Source of the DNA: CAZFYZ01 sp964523735
GTDB taxonomy: Bacteria; Armatimonadota; UBA5829
DNA length: 23,622 bases
Assembly: GCA_964523735.1 (NCBI GenBank)
Contig: CAZFYZ010000058.1
Location: forward strand, 1 to 23,622
Direction: 5' to 3'
Below, one piece after another: positions 6,602-14,173 of this stretch. The position numbers and the translations under genes are program-made. The notes under the pieces were generated by a model. It saw nothing but the letters and a program-made list of their open reading frames with translations. It did not search any database and was not told the origin of the DNA. Within the stretch, counting starts at the first letter, position 1, and each line of letters begins with the position of its first letter.

Positions 6602-6630
6602 ATTCTATGCGGGCAATGACGCGGTGTCAA
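6602..6630 (-). promoter_or_regulatory. Promoter of the sugar kinase-tat operon
   Basis: On the minus strand, a perfect TTGACA (6630-6625), a 17-base spacer and TAGAAT (6607-6602, five of six consensus bases). Transcription should start near 6595, about 45 bases before the TTG start of the kinase. It lies back to back with the candidate promoter of the DUF362 gene. Confidence 0.75.
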
Positions 6631-6645
6631 ATCTCACAGACAACC

Positions 6646-6675
6646 TTGCCCACTGCGGGGCGGATGCGATAGACT
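6646..6675 (+). promoter_or_regulatory. Possible promoter of the DUF362 gene
   Basis: TTGCCC (6646-6651), an 18-base spacer and TAGACT (6670-6675). Seven bases downstream is the A of ATG 6682, so transcription from here would give a leaderless mRNA. Match quality is moderate. Confidence 0.45.
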
Positions 6676-6681
6676 GTGCGT

Positions 6682-7848
6682 ATGGCCATCGCGAATAGCA
6701 TAGTGTCGATCGTCAGGTGCAGCAGCTACGGCCCTGCTAAGGTACAGGAAGCGGTCTCGCTTGTGATGGAGAAGGCCGGGGTTTTGGCCAAGTTGCCTTC
6801 CAGTGGAACCGTGCTGCTCAAGCCCAATCTCCTCTCCACGCGAAAGCCGGAGGATGCGGTGACTACTCATCCTGAGGTCGTCCGCGCGGTAGGCGAAGTC
6901 GTTATGCAGGGGGGAGCCGAGCTTGTCCTCGGCGATAGCCCGCCCTTCGCTGGTGAGAGACAGGCGAAGTATGCAAAGCTCTGCGACGTGACTGGAATGA
7001 CCGCGGTCGCTGAGGAGTTGGGCGCTCGACTGGCCAGGTTCGAAGAGCAGCCCGTTGAGATCTCCTGCCCCGCGGGCCGGATATATCGCCGATTCGAGGT
7101 CGGCCGGGAAGTCGTCGAGGCGAACTCCGTCATCAGTATCTCCAAGCTCAAGACCCACGGCCTGACGCAGCTCAGCGGCGCTGTCAAGAACCTGTTCGGA
7201 TGTGTGCCCGGCATACGCAAAGGCCTCTTCCACGTCCAGTCGGCTGAGAATCCCACCGTCTTTGCCCAGATGCTTCTCGACCTGATGCGCGCTTTTCCTC
7301 CGGTGCTTCACATAATGGACGCCGTCGTCGCAATGGAGGGCGCTGGTCCGAACGCGGGCACGCCTCGCCAGGTTGGGCTTCTGCTAGCCTCCATAGACCC
7401 GGTGGCACTCGATGCGGTTGCCAGCGCCATCATTGGTGTTGACCCTATGAACATACAGACGACTCGCCTTGCTCACGAGCAGGGCCTGGGCTGTGGCGAG
7501 ATCAGCCGGATCGAGATACGAGGAGAGACATTGGCGAATGCGATCGTGGAGGGATTTCAGCTCTCAACGGCGGGAAGCCAGTGGGCGAAGATCCCCTCCC
7601 CGATCAGGAGCTTGCTCCGACGACAGTTAGTGGCGTCGCCAAGAGTCCTTAGTGCCGAATGCAAGGGCTGCGGTGATTGCTCCGAGGTCTGTCCTGCCAA
7701 AGCCATCACGCCCGGCAGGCCACCTGAGATCGATCTTGCGGCGTGCATACGTTGTTACTGCTGCCATGAGGTGTGCAACTTCAGCGCGATTGAGCTGAAG
7801 AAGGGCTTGCTGGGAAATCTCCTGTCCAGAAAGGACAGAAAAAGATGA
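6682..7848 (+). CDS. DUF362 iron-sulfur protein
   Basis: A 388-residue protein from ATG 6682; a GTG two codons upstream is also possible. The N-terminal 310 residues are a DUF362 domain (start VSIVRCSSY, then VLLKPNLLS, TTHPEVVRAV, SKLKTHGLTQLSGAVKNLFG). The C terminus is a two-cluster ferredoxin: C327-x2-C330-x2-C333-x3-C337-P and C355-x2-C358-x2-C361-x3-C365, the latter with an extra C360 and Asn where Pro is usual. DUF362-ferredoxin proteins are widespread in anaerobes; their reaction is unknown, though an electron-transfer or metal-cofactor role is often guessed. No good ribosome site precedes either start. It is divergent from the sugar kinase and convergent with ychF, with no partner gene. 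Confidence 0.9.
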   Translation: MAIANSIVSIVRCSSYGPAKVQEAVSLVMEKAGVLAKLPSSGTVLLKPNLLSTRKPEDAVTTHPEVVRAVGEVVMQGGAELVLGDSPPFAGERQAKYAKLCDVTGMTAVAEELGARLARFEEQPVEISCPAGRIYRRFEVGREVVEANSVISISKLKTHGLTQLSGAVKNLFGCVPGIRKGLFHVQSAENPTVFAQMLLDLMRAFPPVLHIMDAVVAMEGAGPNAGTPRQVGLLLASIDPVALDAVASAIIGVDPMNIQTTRLAHEQGLGCGEISRIEIRGETLANAIVEGFQLSTAGSQWAKIPSPIRSLLRRQLVASPRVLSAECKGCGDCSEVCPAKAITPGRPPEIDLAACIRCYCCHEVCNFSAIELKKGLLGNLLSRKDRKR

Positions 7849-7876
7849 CTTGGCTGTTTGGGCGGCCAGCCAAGCC
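7838..7876 (-). terminator. Intrinsic terminator-like hairpin (minus strand)
   Basis: Read on the minus strand, GGCTTGGCTG (7876-7867) pairs with CAGCCAAGTC (7856-7847) through a 10-base loop, with one G-T pair; ATC and then five T (7843-7839) follow. It lies about 120 bases beyond the ychF stop and overlaps the last bases of the convergent DUF362 gene. It could end ychF transcripts and also a short RNA starting near 7908. Confidence 0.55.
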
Positions 7877-7908
7877 CAGCAGAGGTAGTGAAAGGAGAAA
7901 AAGAAGCA
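7838..7908 (-). ncRNA. Candidate small RNA
   Basis: A near-consensus promoter (7915-7943, minus strand) and a terminator-like hairpin (7876-7838) enclose about 70 bases with no credible reading frame. The product would start pyrimidine-rich (TTCTTTTTCTCC is visible), end in a 10-base-pair stem, and be antisense to the last few codons of the DUF362 gene. It could instead be a secondary promoter or chance. No known RNA family is recognised. Confidence 0.3.
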
Positions 7909-7914
7909 CTAGTA

Positions 7915-7943
7915 ATAATACTGGGTTTGCAAGCGTCTGTCAA
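7915..7943 (-). promoter_or_regulatory. Strong promoter in the convergent DUF362-ychF gap
   Basis: On the minus strand, a perfect TTGACA (7943-7938), an ideal 17-base spacer and TATTAT (7920-7915). It is among the best promoter matches in the window, yet points away from ychF into the 3' end of the convergent DUF362 gene, with no protein gene to serve. Confidence 0.55.
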
Positions 7944-7997
7944 GCAGTCAATGAACTTTTTTCTCAGAATAGTTACGCGGCCGCCCGGTACACGATC

Positions 7998-9086
7998 TCA
8001 GACCTTAAACCGGATGTAAACGACGTCCCCATCCTGCATCACGTAATCCTTGCCTTGCAGATGAACGAGTCCCTGCTGCTTGGCTGCTTCCCATCCGCCG
8101 GCCTGCTCGATCTCAATGAAGTTGGCGACCTCGGCTCGGATGAAGCCTCTTGCAAGATCGGAATGGATCGTCCCTGCTGCCTCGACGGCCTTCGACCCGG
8201 CTTTCAAGGTCCACGCCCGCACCTCAGGCTCTCCCGCGGTTATGAACGAAATAAGACCGAGCAGCTTGTAGCCCTCGCGTATCAGCCGGTTGCGGGCGGG
8301 CTCTTCGATTCCCATAGAGCCCAGGAACTCGGCCTCTTCTTCGTCCGATAGCTCCGCAACCTCCATCTCGACCTCGGCGCACAGCTCGATCTCCGGGATA
8401 CCCGCCTCTTCGCAGAAGCGGCGCAGCTCCACGGTAGACTCCGCAGGTTTGCCTATCTCTGACTCCGGGATGTTCAGGACGGCTATCATGGGCTTCAGTG
8501 TCAGGAAGTCATAGCCTCGGACCGACTTCTCCTCTTCGCCACTCATCTCGAAGCCCTTGAGAGACTGCCCCTCTTCGAGCACGGCTTTCAGGCGTTCCAA
8601 CAGGTCCATCTCGATTGTGGCAGGCGTTGTCGCGCCTTTCTTCACCCCGTGGAGCTGCTTCTCGACCCGCTCAATGCGGTTCTCGACTAACTGCAGGTCA
8701 GCGAGCACCAGTTCGTCGTTCAGAGTCTGGATGTCCTTCACAGGCGTGGGAACATCGCCAGCATCGTTTGTGAACCCGCGGATGACGTGCGCGAGAGCGT
8801 CGACCTGCCTCAGATCAGCAAAGAAGTCCGACCCAAACTTCGCCCGGCCATCGTCGTGCGCTATGCGTGCGGCCCCATCGACGAACTCTATGCTGGCGTA
8901 GGTGACCTTCTTCGGATTGTACTGAGCTGCGAAGTAGTCGATTCGCTTGTCCGGAACTGGAATAACGCCTACATTCGCCTTGCCGCTCTGGCTGCCGAAG
9001 CTGTCCGTCTTTACCGCGCCTCTCGTGAGCGCCCTGAACAGAGTGGTCTTGCCGGAAGCCGGCAGTCCTACGATTCCAACCTTCAT
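7998..9086 (-). CDS. ychF: YchF/Obg-like ATPase
   Basis: A 362-residue full-length YchF (OLA1 family). The P-loop GLPASGKT is at residues 7-14, the switch region contains IEFVDGAA, and the usual GTPase NKxD is altered (NIPE), which fits the family's preference for ATP. The C-terminal TGS domain (SFITAGEPEVRAWTLKAG to the end DGDVVYIRFKV) is intact. YchF binds ribosomes and is linked to stress responses. It begins directly after the rnj stop with zero spacing, with GGAG inside the end of rnj, so it is translated from the same mRNA. A terminator-like hairpin lies downstream. Confidence 0.97.
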   Translation of the reverse strand: MKVGIVGLPASGKTTLFRALTRGAVKTDSFGSQSGKANVGVIPVPDKRIDYFAAQYNPKKVTYASIEFVDGAARIAHDDGRAKFGSDFFADLRQVDALAHVIRGFTNDAGDVPTPVKDIQTLNDELVLADLQLVENRIERVEKQLHGVKKGATTPATIEMDLLERLKAVLEEGQSLKGFEMSGEEEKSVRGYDFLTLKPMIAVLNIPESEIGKPAESTVELRRFCEEAGIPEIELCAEVEMEVAELSDEEEAEFLGSMGIEEPARNRLIREGYKLLGLISFITAGEPEVRAWTLKAGSKAVEAAGTIHSDLARGFIRAEVANFIEIEQAGGWEAAKQQGLVHLQGKDYVMQDGDVVYIRFKV

Positions 9087-10769
9087 CTACAACTCCATCA
9101 CAATCGGGACGATCATCGGCCGGCGGTGGATGCGCTCATATATGAATTTCGCGAGAACTTTCCGGCACGCGGCCTTGACCTCGTCCGATTCCTCGAGCGA
9201 ATCACTTTCCGCGAACTCCTGCAGCTTCGCCAGCACGATCTCCCTACCCTCGTCCATCAGTTCGTCGGCCTGATCTTCGCCAACAAAGCCCCGGGAGAAG
9301 ATGTCCGGCCCAGACACTATCTCGCCTGCGTTGGGATCGACGCTGACTACCGCTATAACCACACCATCCTGGGACAGATGCCATCTATCGCGCAGTACCA
9401 CGTCCTCAACATCGCCAACGCCCAGGCCATCAACCATCACGCTGCCGGCCGGCACACGGTCGGGGACAGTCGCCTCTTCAGCCGTTAGTTCCAGCACATC
9501 GCCAATGCTCAGTCGGAAGACCCTGTCGCGCGAGTAGCCGACCGAATCGGCGAGAGTCATGAACTTGAACACGTGCCTCTGCTCACCATGCACCGGGACC
9601 ACGAACTTCGGCTTGACCAGGTTGAGCATCAGCTTGATGTCTTCCTGGTTCCCGTGCCCTGATGCATGGACCTCAGAGAATGGCTCGTACACAACCTCCG
9701 CGCCCTGTTTGAACAGGCGGTTAATCGTCCTCAGCACCAGGTCTTCGTTGCCCGGAATCGGCGTGGCGCTGATGATGACAGTATCACCCTCGGTGATCGA
9801 AATCTTCTTGTGCTCGTCTATCGCCATCCTGGACAGTGCTGACAGCGGCTCCCCCTGGCTGCCGGTGGTCATAATCACGACTTCGCTCGGGTCAAGCTGA
9901 TCCATCTCGTCCAACCTTAGGCGACTGCCTTCCGGTATATTCAGGTACCCAAGTTCCTCAGCTATGCGCGAGTTCTCTGCCATGCTGCGCCCGATAACCG
10001 CGACGCGCCGACCATGGCGTGAAGCTGTGTCATAGACTTGCTGAAGCCGATGAATGTTGGAGGCAAATGCCGCGATGATGATGCGTCCAGGTGCACTGGC
10101 GAAAATACGCTCGAACGCCTGGCCCACTATACTCTCGCTGGGGCTGAAGCCGGATTTCTCGACGTTGGTCGTATCCACAAGAAGAGCCAACACGCCTTCC
10201 TCACCAAGAAGCGCCAGTCTCCCGGCATCGGTTGTGCGGCCATCTATCGGAGTCTGATCGAACTTGAAGTCACTGGTGTGGACTATCGTACCCACAGGGG
10301 TCCGGACGGCGAGCCCCACAACATCGGGGATGCTGTGAGAGACGCTGATGAACTCCACTGTGAAGTCACCCAGCTTGAGCACCATCCCCGGCTCCACCTG
10401 GTGCAGACGCGCGGTCTCGAGCATGTGGTGCTCGTCGAGCTTGTTGGAAACAAATCCGAGGGTGAGCGCGGTTCCATAGACTGGGACATCTAGCCGCCTC
10501 AGCACATAGGGCAGCGCGCCTATATGATCCTCATGCCCATGAGTCAGAATGATCCCCAGGACCTTGTCTGCGTTCTCCTCGAGGTAAGTGATGTCGGGGA
10601 TGACGATGTCCACTCCCAACATCTCCTCCTCTGGGAACATGAGTCCTGCGTCAACGACAAGAATCTGGTCGCCAAGCACGTAGGCGGTCATGTTCTTGCC
10701 GATCTCCAGCACTCCTCCAAGAGGGATGATCTGCAGCTTATCCGGGGTCTTCTTCTTTCGAGGACTCAT
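9087..10769 (-). CDS. rnj: Ribonuclease J
   Basis: A 560-residue metallo-beta-lactamase/beta-CASP ribonuclease. The zinc motif H77-G-H79-E-D81-H82 is complete, with HTSDFKFDQTP, beta-CASP motifs (GRSMAENSRIA, TTGSQGEP, HASGHGNQED) and PVHGE, then the C-terminal domain ending in basic residues. RNase J cleaves RNA internally and from the 5' end and is central to mRNA decay and rRNA maturation in bacteria lacking or supplementing RNase E. ATG 10769 has AGGAGAG 5 bases upstream. It is 115 bases from asd, the widest gap in this run of minus-strand genes, and that gap holds a repeat-like sequence and a hairpin. PNPase is encoded upstream in the same direction. Confidence 0.97.
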   Translation of the reverse strand: MSPRKKKTPDKLQIIPLGGVLEIGKNMTAYVLGDQILVVDAGLMFPEEEMLGVDIVIPDITYLEENADKVLGIILTHGHEDHIGALPYVLRRLDVPVYGTALTLGFVSNKLDEHHMLETARLHQVEPGMVLKLGDFTVEFISVSHSIPDVVGLAVRTPVGTIVHTSDFKFDQTPIDGRTTDAGRLALLGEEGVLALLVDTTNVEKSGFSPSESIVGQAFERIFASAPGRIIIAAFASNIHRLQQVYDTASRHGRRVAVIGRSMAENSRIAEELGYLNIPEGSRLRLDEMDQLDPSEVVIMTTGSQGEPLSALSRMAIDEHKKISITEGDTVIISATPIPGNEDLVLRTINRLFKQGAEVVYEPFSEVHASGHGNQEDIKLMLNLVKPKFVVPVHGEQRHVFKFMTLADSVGYSRDRVFRLSIGDVLELTAEEATVPDRVPAGSVMVDGLGVGDVEDVVLRDRWHLSQDGVVIAVVSVDPNAGEIVSGPDIFSRGFVGEDQADELMDEGREIVLAKLQEFAESDSLEESDEVKAACRKVLAKFIYERIHRRPMIVPIVMEL

Positions 10770-10798
10770 AACTCTCCTGATAATCAGAACGCGTAGCC

Positions 10799-10850
10799 GC
10801 CGGACTCGTCCTGAGCCTGTCGAAGAACCGGCTTAGCTCAGCTACGGCCC
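10799..10850. repeat. Putative dispersed repeat between asd and rnj
   Basis: The minus strand reads TTCTTCGACAGGCTCAGG followed by ACGAGTCCGG, a sequence I recognise as resembling a common intergenic repeat (CTTCGACAGGCTCAGGAC core) in many bacterial genomes. CCGG and GTAGC words flank it in inverted order, suggesting a folded element. Only one copy is in this window, so repeat status rests on recall. Confidence 0.4.
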
Positions 10851-10851
10851 G

Positions 10852-10871
10852 GTCCGATACTAAGATCGGAC
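10852..10871. other. Perfect hairpin downstream of asd
   Basis: GTCCGAT (10852-10858) and ATCGGAC (10865-10871) form a perfect 7-base-pair stem with a 6-base loop, 14 bases after the asd stop. No T-run follows on either strand, so termination is unproven; it may stabilise or process the mRNA between asd and rnj. Confidence 0.45.
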
Positions 10872-10884
10872 ACTACAGCGCGAT

Positions 10885-11904
10885 CTAGCCGATGAACCCA
10901 CGCTCCATGGCCAATTCTGCTATTTGCACCGCGTTGAGCGCCGCGCCTTTGCGAATGTTGTCCGCGACTACCCACATATCCAGAGTATTAGGATTGCAGG
11001 TATCCTGCCTGATTCGGCCGACGTACGTTGGGTCGGTGTGCTCCGCAAAGAGCGGCATCGGATACTTGCCCTTTGCGGGATCATCAACAACCTCAATCCC
11101 GGGCCACGCGGCAAGCGCCTCGCGGGCTTGTGCGGGAGAGATCGGCTTCTCGAACTCAACGTTGACTGTTTCAGAATGCGCCCGAAACACAGGCACACGT
11201 ACACAGGTCGCCGACACCGCAAGCCCGGGCAAGTCAAAGATTTTGCGGGTTTCTTTGATCATCTTGATCTCTTCGCCGTAGTAGCCTTCATACTCTTCCT
11301 TCAGGCTGCTGATCTGCGGGATCAGGTTGTTGAGTATCTGATAGGCATATTGCTCGTGCTTAATCTCGTTACCCGCCACATAGTCCTGGATTTGCTGCTC
11401 CAGTTCCCTGATCGCCGCGCCGCCCGTGCCGGAGACTGACTGGTATGTGCTGACAACGACTCGCCTCATCCCCGCCAGCTTATGCAGAGGGGCCAACGCG
11501 TGCACCATCTGGATCGTGCTGCAGTTGGGGTTCGCTATGAACCGGTGGTCCGGCCCCATCGCGTCGCCGTTCACCTCGGGTACGATTAACGGCACCCGGC
11601 AGTCCATGCGGAAGTCATCCCCGTTATCGACTACAAAAGCCCCCCGAGCAACCGCTTCCCAACCAAACACCTGGCTTGCGCCCTTGGCGCCTTCAGTCCC
11701 CGCGAAGAAAGCGACGTCTATGCCGTCGAAGGCTTCTGCCGTCGTTTCCTTGACATCAACCTCGATCCCGTCTACATTCTGCTTGCGCGAAGACCTGGCG
11801 AGCACCACCAGTTCCGACATCGGGAACTTACGCCGACGGAGCACCTTGACCATCTCTTCGCCGACAGCGCCGGCTCCAACTACTGCAACTCTCAAATCCG
11901 ACAT
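10885..11904 (-). CDS. asd: Aspartate-semialdehyde dehydrogenase
   Basis: A 339-residue Asd that reduces aspartyl phosphate to aspartate semialdehyde with NADPH, the branch point to lysine/diaminopimelate, threonine and methionine. Seen: the N-terminal Rossmann start VAVVGAGAVGEEM (GATG is usual; here GAGAVG), VDNGDDFRMD, the catalytic C128 in NPNCSTIQ, SVSGTGGAAIREL, and RVPVFRAHSE with the catalytic His. The full length fits the family. It lies 70 bases after dapB, which uses the pathway two steps later, so both probably share an mRNA. ATG 11904 is preceded by TATAGGG, a poor ribosome site. Confidence 0.97.
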   Translation of the reverse strand: MSDLRVAVVGAGAVGEEMVKVLRRRKFPMSELVVLARSSRKQNVDGIEVDVKETTAEAFDGIDVAFFAGTEGAKGASQVFGWEAVARGAFVVDNGDDFRMDCRVPLIVPEVNGDAMGPDHRFIANPNCSTIQMVHALAPLHKLAGMRRVVVSTYQSVSGTGGAAIRELEQQIQDYVAGNEIKHEQYAYQILNNLIPQISSLKEEYEGYYGEEIKMIKETRKIFDLPGLAVSATCVRVPVFRAHSETVNVEFEKPISPAQAREALAAWPGIEVVDDPAKGKYPMPLFAEHTDPTYVGRIRQDTCNPNTLDMWVVADNIRKGAALNAVQIAELAMERGFIG

Positions 11905-11934
11905 ACTACCCTATACCGACATCAGCTTGTACGT

Positions 11935-11949
11935 GGCGTCTGAGACGCC
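11935..11949. other. Short palindrome between dapB and asd
   Basis: GGCGTC and GACGCC flank a 3-base loop in the 70-base gap. No T-run follows; it may be an mRNA stem or chance. Confidence 0.3.
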
Positions 11950-11974
11950 GGCTACAACACTAAGTCTGTCCCTT

Positions 11975-12748
11975 CTACAACAACTTGTCCAGTCCGTAGA
12001 CCAGCCCCTGTGTTTTAGATGCGTTACGTATCGCCAGGAGAACACCCGGCATGAAACTTGTGCGGTCGAGGCTATCGTGGCGGATCGTCAACGTCTGCCC
12101 CGTGCCGCCGAATATGACCTCCTGATGCGCCACCAAGCCCGGCAGACGCACACTGTGAACCCGGACAGAGGATTTCTCATCACCCCTGGCCCTGTCGTCC
12201 GGGCTGCCGGCCGGAGTCGCAGCGACTGCGTTGGCGGACTTGCGCGCTTCGTCGATCATCTCAGCAGTCTTGATCGACGTGCCCGATGGGGCATCAGCCT
12301 TCTTGTCATGGTGCAGTTCGATGATCTCGACCTCGGGCATGTACGCGGCAGCCTGAGCGGCAAACTTCATCATCAGCACTGCGCCGATAGCGAAGTTCGG
12401 GATGACCATAGCCCCGACGCCCGTTCGCTCGGCAATCGCCCTGATCTCGTCCAGGTCAGAAGAGGTCAACCCAGTGGTCCCGATGATCGGTATGGCGCCG
12501 TTCTCCATCGCTAGCCGTGCATTGCCAAGCGAGAATGGCTTCGCAAAGTCCACAACTACGTCGGGCTTACTGCCAGTCAGCATTGCCCCAAAGTCGCTCT
12601 GTATTGACACTCCAGGCGCTTCCGGCAATGACTCACCGGACACAACATCACACAAACCAACCAGCTCCATATCAGACGCGCCAGAGACAGCCTTTACGAC
12701 CTCACGGCCCATCTTGCCACACGCGCCAACTACAGCAACTCCAGTCAT
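11975..12748 (-). CDS. dapB: 4-hydroxy-tetrahydrodipicolinate reductase
   Basis: A 257-residue DapB, acting in diaminopimelate/lysine synthesis with NAD(P)H. The dinucleotide motif VVGACGKMGREV is at residues 6-17, GTTGLT at 90-95, and the signature ELHHDKKADAPSGTS (144-158) carries the catalytic His pair and Lys. The start is ATG 12748, which has GGAGG 5 bases upstream; a longer frame from TTG 12766 would place the ribosome site inside the gene. It lies 18 bases after the M16 peptidase stop and upstream of asd. dapA is not in the window. Confidence 0.96.
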   Translation of the reverse strand: MTGVAVVGACGKMGREVVKAVSGASDMELVGLCDVVSGESLPEAPGVSIQSDFGAMLTGSKPDVVVDFAKPFSLGNARLAMENGAIPIIGTTGLTSSDLDEIRAIAERTGVGAMVIPNFAIGAVLMMKFAAQAAAYMPEVEIIELHHDKKADAPSGTSIKTAEMIDEARKSANAVAATPAGSPDDRARGDEKSSVRVHSVRLPGLVAHQEVIFGGTGQTLTIRHDSLDRTSFMPGVLLAIRNASKTQGLVYGLDKLL

Positions 12749-12766
12749 ATTAGCCTCCGCGCCCAA

Positions 12767-14038
12767 CTACTTCCCGATCTGCTTTGCCAACTGCGGATGT
12801 TTCTTGAACGGCCCAACGGCAGCTAGAGTAAATCCCGCCCCGTTGAAGAGCCTGCACGCGACATCAGCCACGTCATCCCTGGACACGTTCATGATAGACG
12901 CAATGATCTCGTCCACACGCACGATACGGCCGAAGTACAGTTCACTCTTGGCAAGCCGGCTCATGCGATTCGACATGCTTTCCTGTCCCAGGACCAGAGT
13001 TCCGCGAATCTGGTTCTTTGCACGCTCCAACTCAGCATCGGTTACACTCTCGCGCCCAATGCTGCTGCACTCCTGCTCTATCAGTTCAAGCACCAGCTTG
13101 ATGTTCTCGACGCTCGTGCCGCCATATACCGCAAAGAGCCCTGCTTCCCGGTAGGCCGCCGAGTAGGTCCCGATGGAATATGCAAGGCCACGGTTTTCCC
13201 GTATCTCCTGGAACAGCCGTGAACTCATACCCCCGCCCAGCGCGGCATCGATAGCAGCAAGGGCGTACTTCTCTTTGCGCTCTTGGGAGAAACCTTCAGT
13301 ACCCAGGCAGAAATGCACCTGCTCGGTTACCTTATTCACGAGCTTCAGCTCCGCCCGCACCTTGGCGTCGATCTGCTTCCGGCGCGGCCGCTTGCCCTGC
13401 AGGCCGCCAAACGCCGCAGCAACAGCGTCAACGAACTCCCGGTGTTCAACATTGCCGGCAGCCGATATGACCACAGAGTCGGGTGTGTAGAACTCAGAGA
13501 GGTACTCGGCAAGATCGCTTCGAGTGAGGCTTCTGACCACGCTCGCTGAACCGATAACCGGATTTCCCAGCCGGTGACCCTTCCACAGAGTCTCCGCCAT
13601 CAGGTCGTGCACATTCTCTTCTGGCGTGTCGTTGTGGCGCTTGATCTCCTCCAGCACTACGTTCTTCTCGTGCTCGATCTCGACCTCGTCCAGCAGCGAA
13701 TGCAGGACCATGTCAGAGAGGATGTCGAGCGCAACGAACAGGTGCTCCTTGAGGACCTTGGCGTAGAAGCAGGTGAACTCTTTGTCCGTAAATGCGTTGA
13801 GGTGCCCGCCGACGCTGTCCATCTCGTCCGCTATTTGCCGGGCAGTCCGTCTCTCCGTGCCCTTGAAGAGCATATGCTCCACAAAGTGACTGATTCCCAG
13901 CCGCTTCTTGTCCTCGTCGCGAGAACCAGCATTTGCCCAGATACCGACCGAGACCGAGTCCACATACGGGACCCACTCGCTCAGAACCCTCACGCCATTA
14001 TTGAGTATTGTCTTGCTTATAGATGACTGTGCAGCCAA
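12767..14038 (-). CDS. M16-family zinc peptidase (YmxG/MPP-beta like)
   Basis: A 423-residue protein from TTG 14038. The inverted zinc motif H51-F-V-E54-H55 is present, with the downstream Glu in NVVLEEIKRH and the family's NAFTDKEFTCFYAKVL. The C-terminal M16 half holds GGGMSSRLFQEIRENRGLAYSI. Such proteins in the rpsO-pnp neighbourhood (YmxG/MlpA in Bacillus) are processing peptidases of uncertain substrate. The frame is open to ATG 14104, but those extra 22 codons (MYTCCATRILRR...) are encoded by a repeat-bearing intergenic region and lie ahead of the usual ILNNGVRV start, so I prefer TTG 14038. It lies between pnp and dapB, probably on the same transcript. Confidence 0.93.
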   Translation of the reverse strand: MAAQSSISKTILNNGVRVLSEWVPYVDSVSVGIWANAGSRDEDKKRLGISHFVEHMLFKGTERRTARQIADEMDSVGGHLNAFTDKEFTCFYAKVLKEHLFVALDILSDMVLHSLLDEVEIEHEKNVVLEEIKRHNDTPEENVHDLMAETLWKGHRLGNPVIGSASVVRSLTRSDLAEYLSEFYTPDSVVISAAGNVEHREFVDAVAAAFGGLQGKRPRRKQIDAKVRAELKLVNKVTEQVHFCLGTEGFSQERKEKYALAAIDAALGGGMSSRLFQEIRENRGLAYSIGTYSAAYREAGLFAVYGGTSVENIKLVLELIEQECSSIGRESVTDAELERAKNQIRGTLVLGQESMSNRMSRLAKSELYFGRIVRVDEIIASIMNVSRDDVADVACRLFNGAGFTLAAVGPFKKHPQLAKQIGK

Positions 14039-14047
14039 TGTAGTTTC

Positions 14048-14173
14048 CAGGTGCTGGGTGTCGGGTGATCGGCGCAGGATGCGTGTGGCACAACAGGTGT
14101 ACATGACATCAGGTGCTGGGAACAGCTAGATGCCAGAACCCAACACCCAATACCTAACACCCGAGACCCGATT
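14048..14173. repeat. Heptamer-unit repeat between pnp and the M16 gene
   Basis: The right arm is five 7-base units in exact register: CCAACAC (14139), CCAATAC, CTAACAC, CCGAGAC, CCGATTT (to 14173). It ends on the first base of the pnp stop codon as written on the plus strand. The left arm contains the complementary type of word (GGGTGTC, GGGTGAT from about 14055). CAGGTGCTGGG occurs directly at 14048-14058 and 14110-14120. The whole can fold back on itself. Confidence 0.65.

Noticed and set aside
7822..7838. CTGTCC/GGACAG hairpin near the end of the DUF362 gene followed by A-rich DNA
   Set aside because: For the minus strand the T-run comes before the stem, and for the plus strand it is an A-run, so it is not an intrinsic terminator.
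8787..9488. Long plus-strand frame opposite ychF and rnj
   Set aside because: Shadow of two unmistakable genes; no domain or ribosome site.
11426..12514. 362-codon plus-strand frame across asd, the gap and dapB
   Set aside because: It crosses two clearly identified minus-strand genes and has no recognisable domain.
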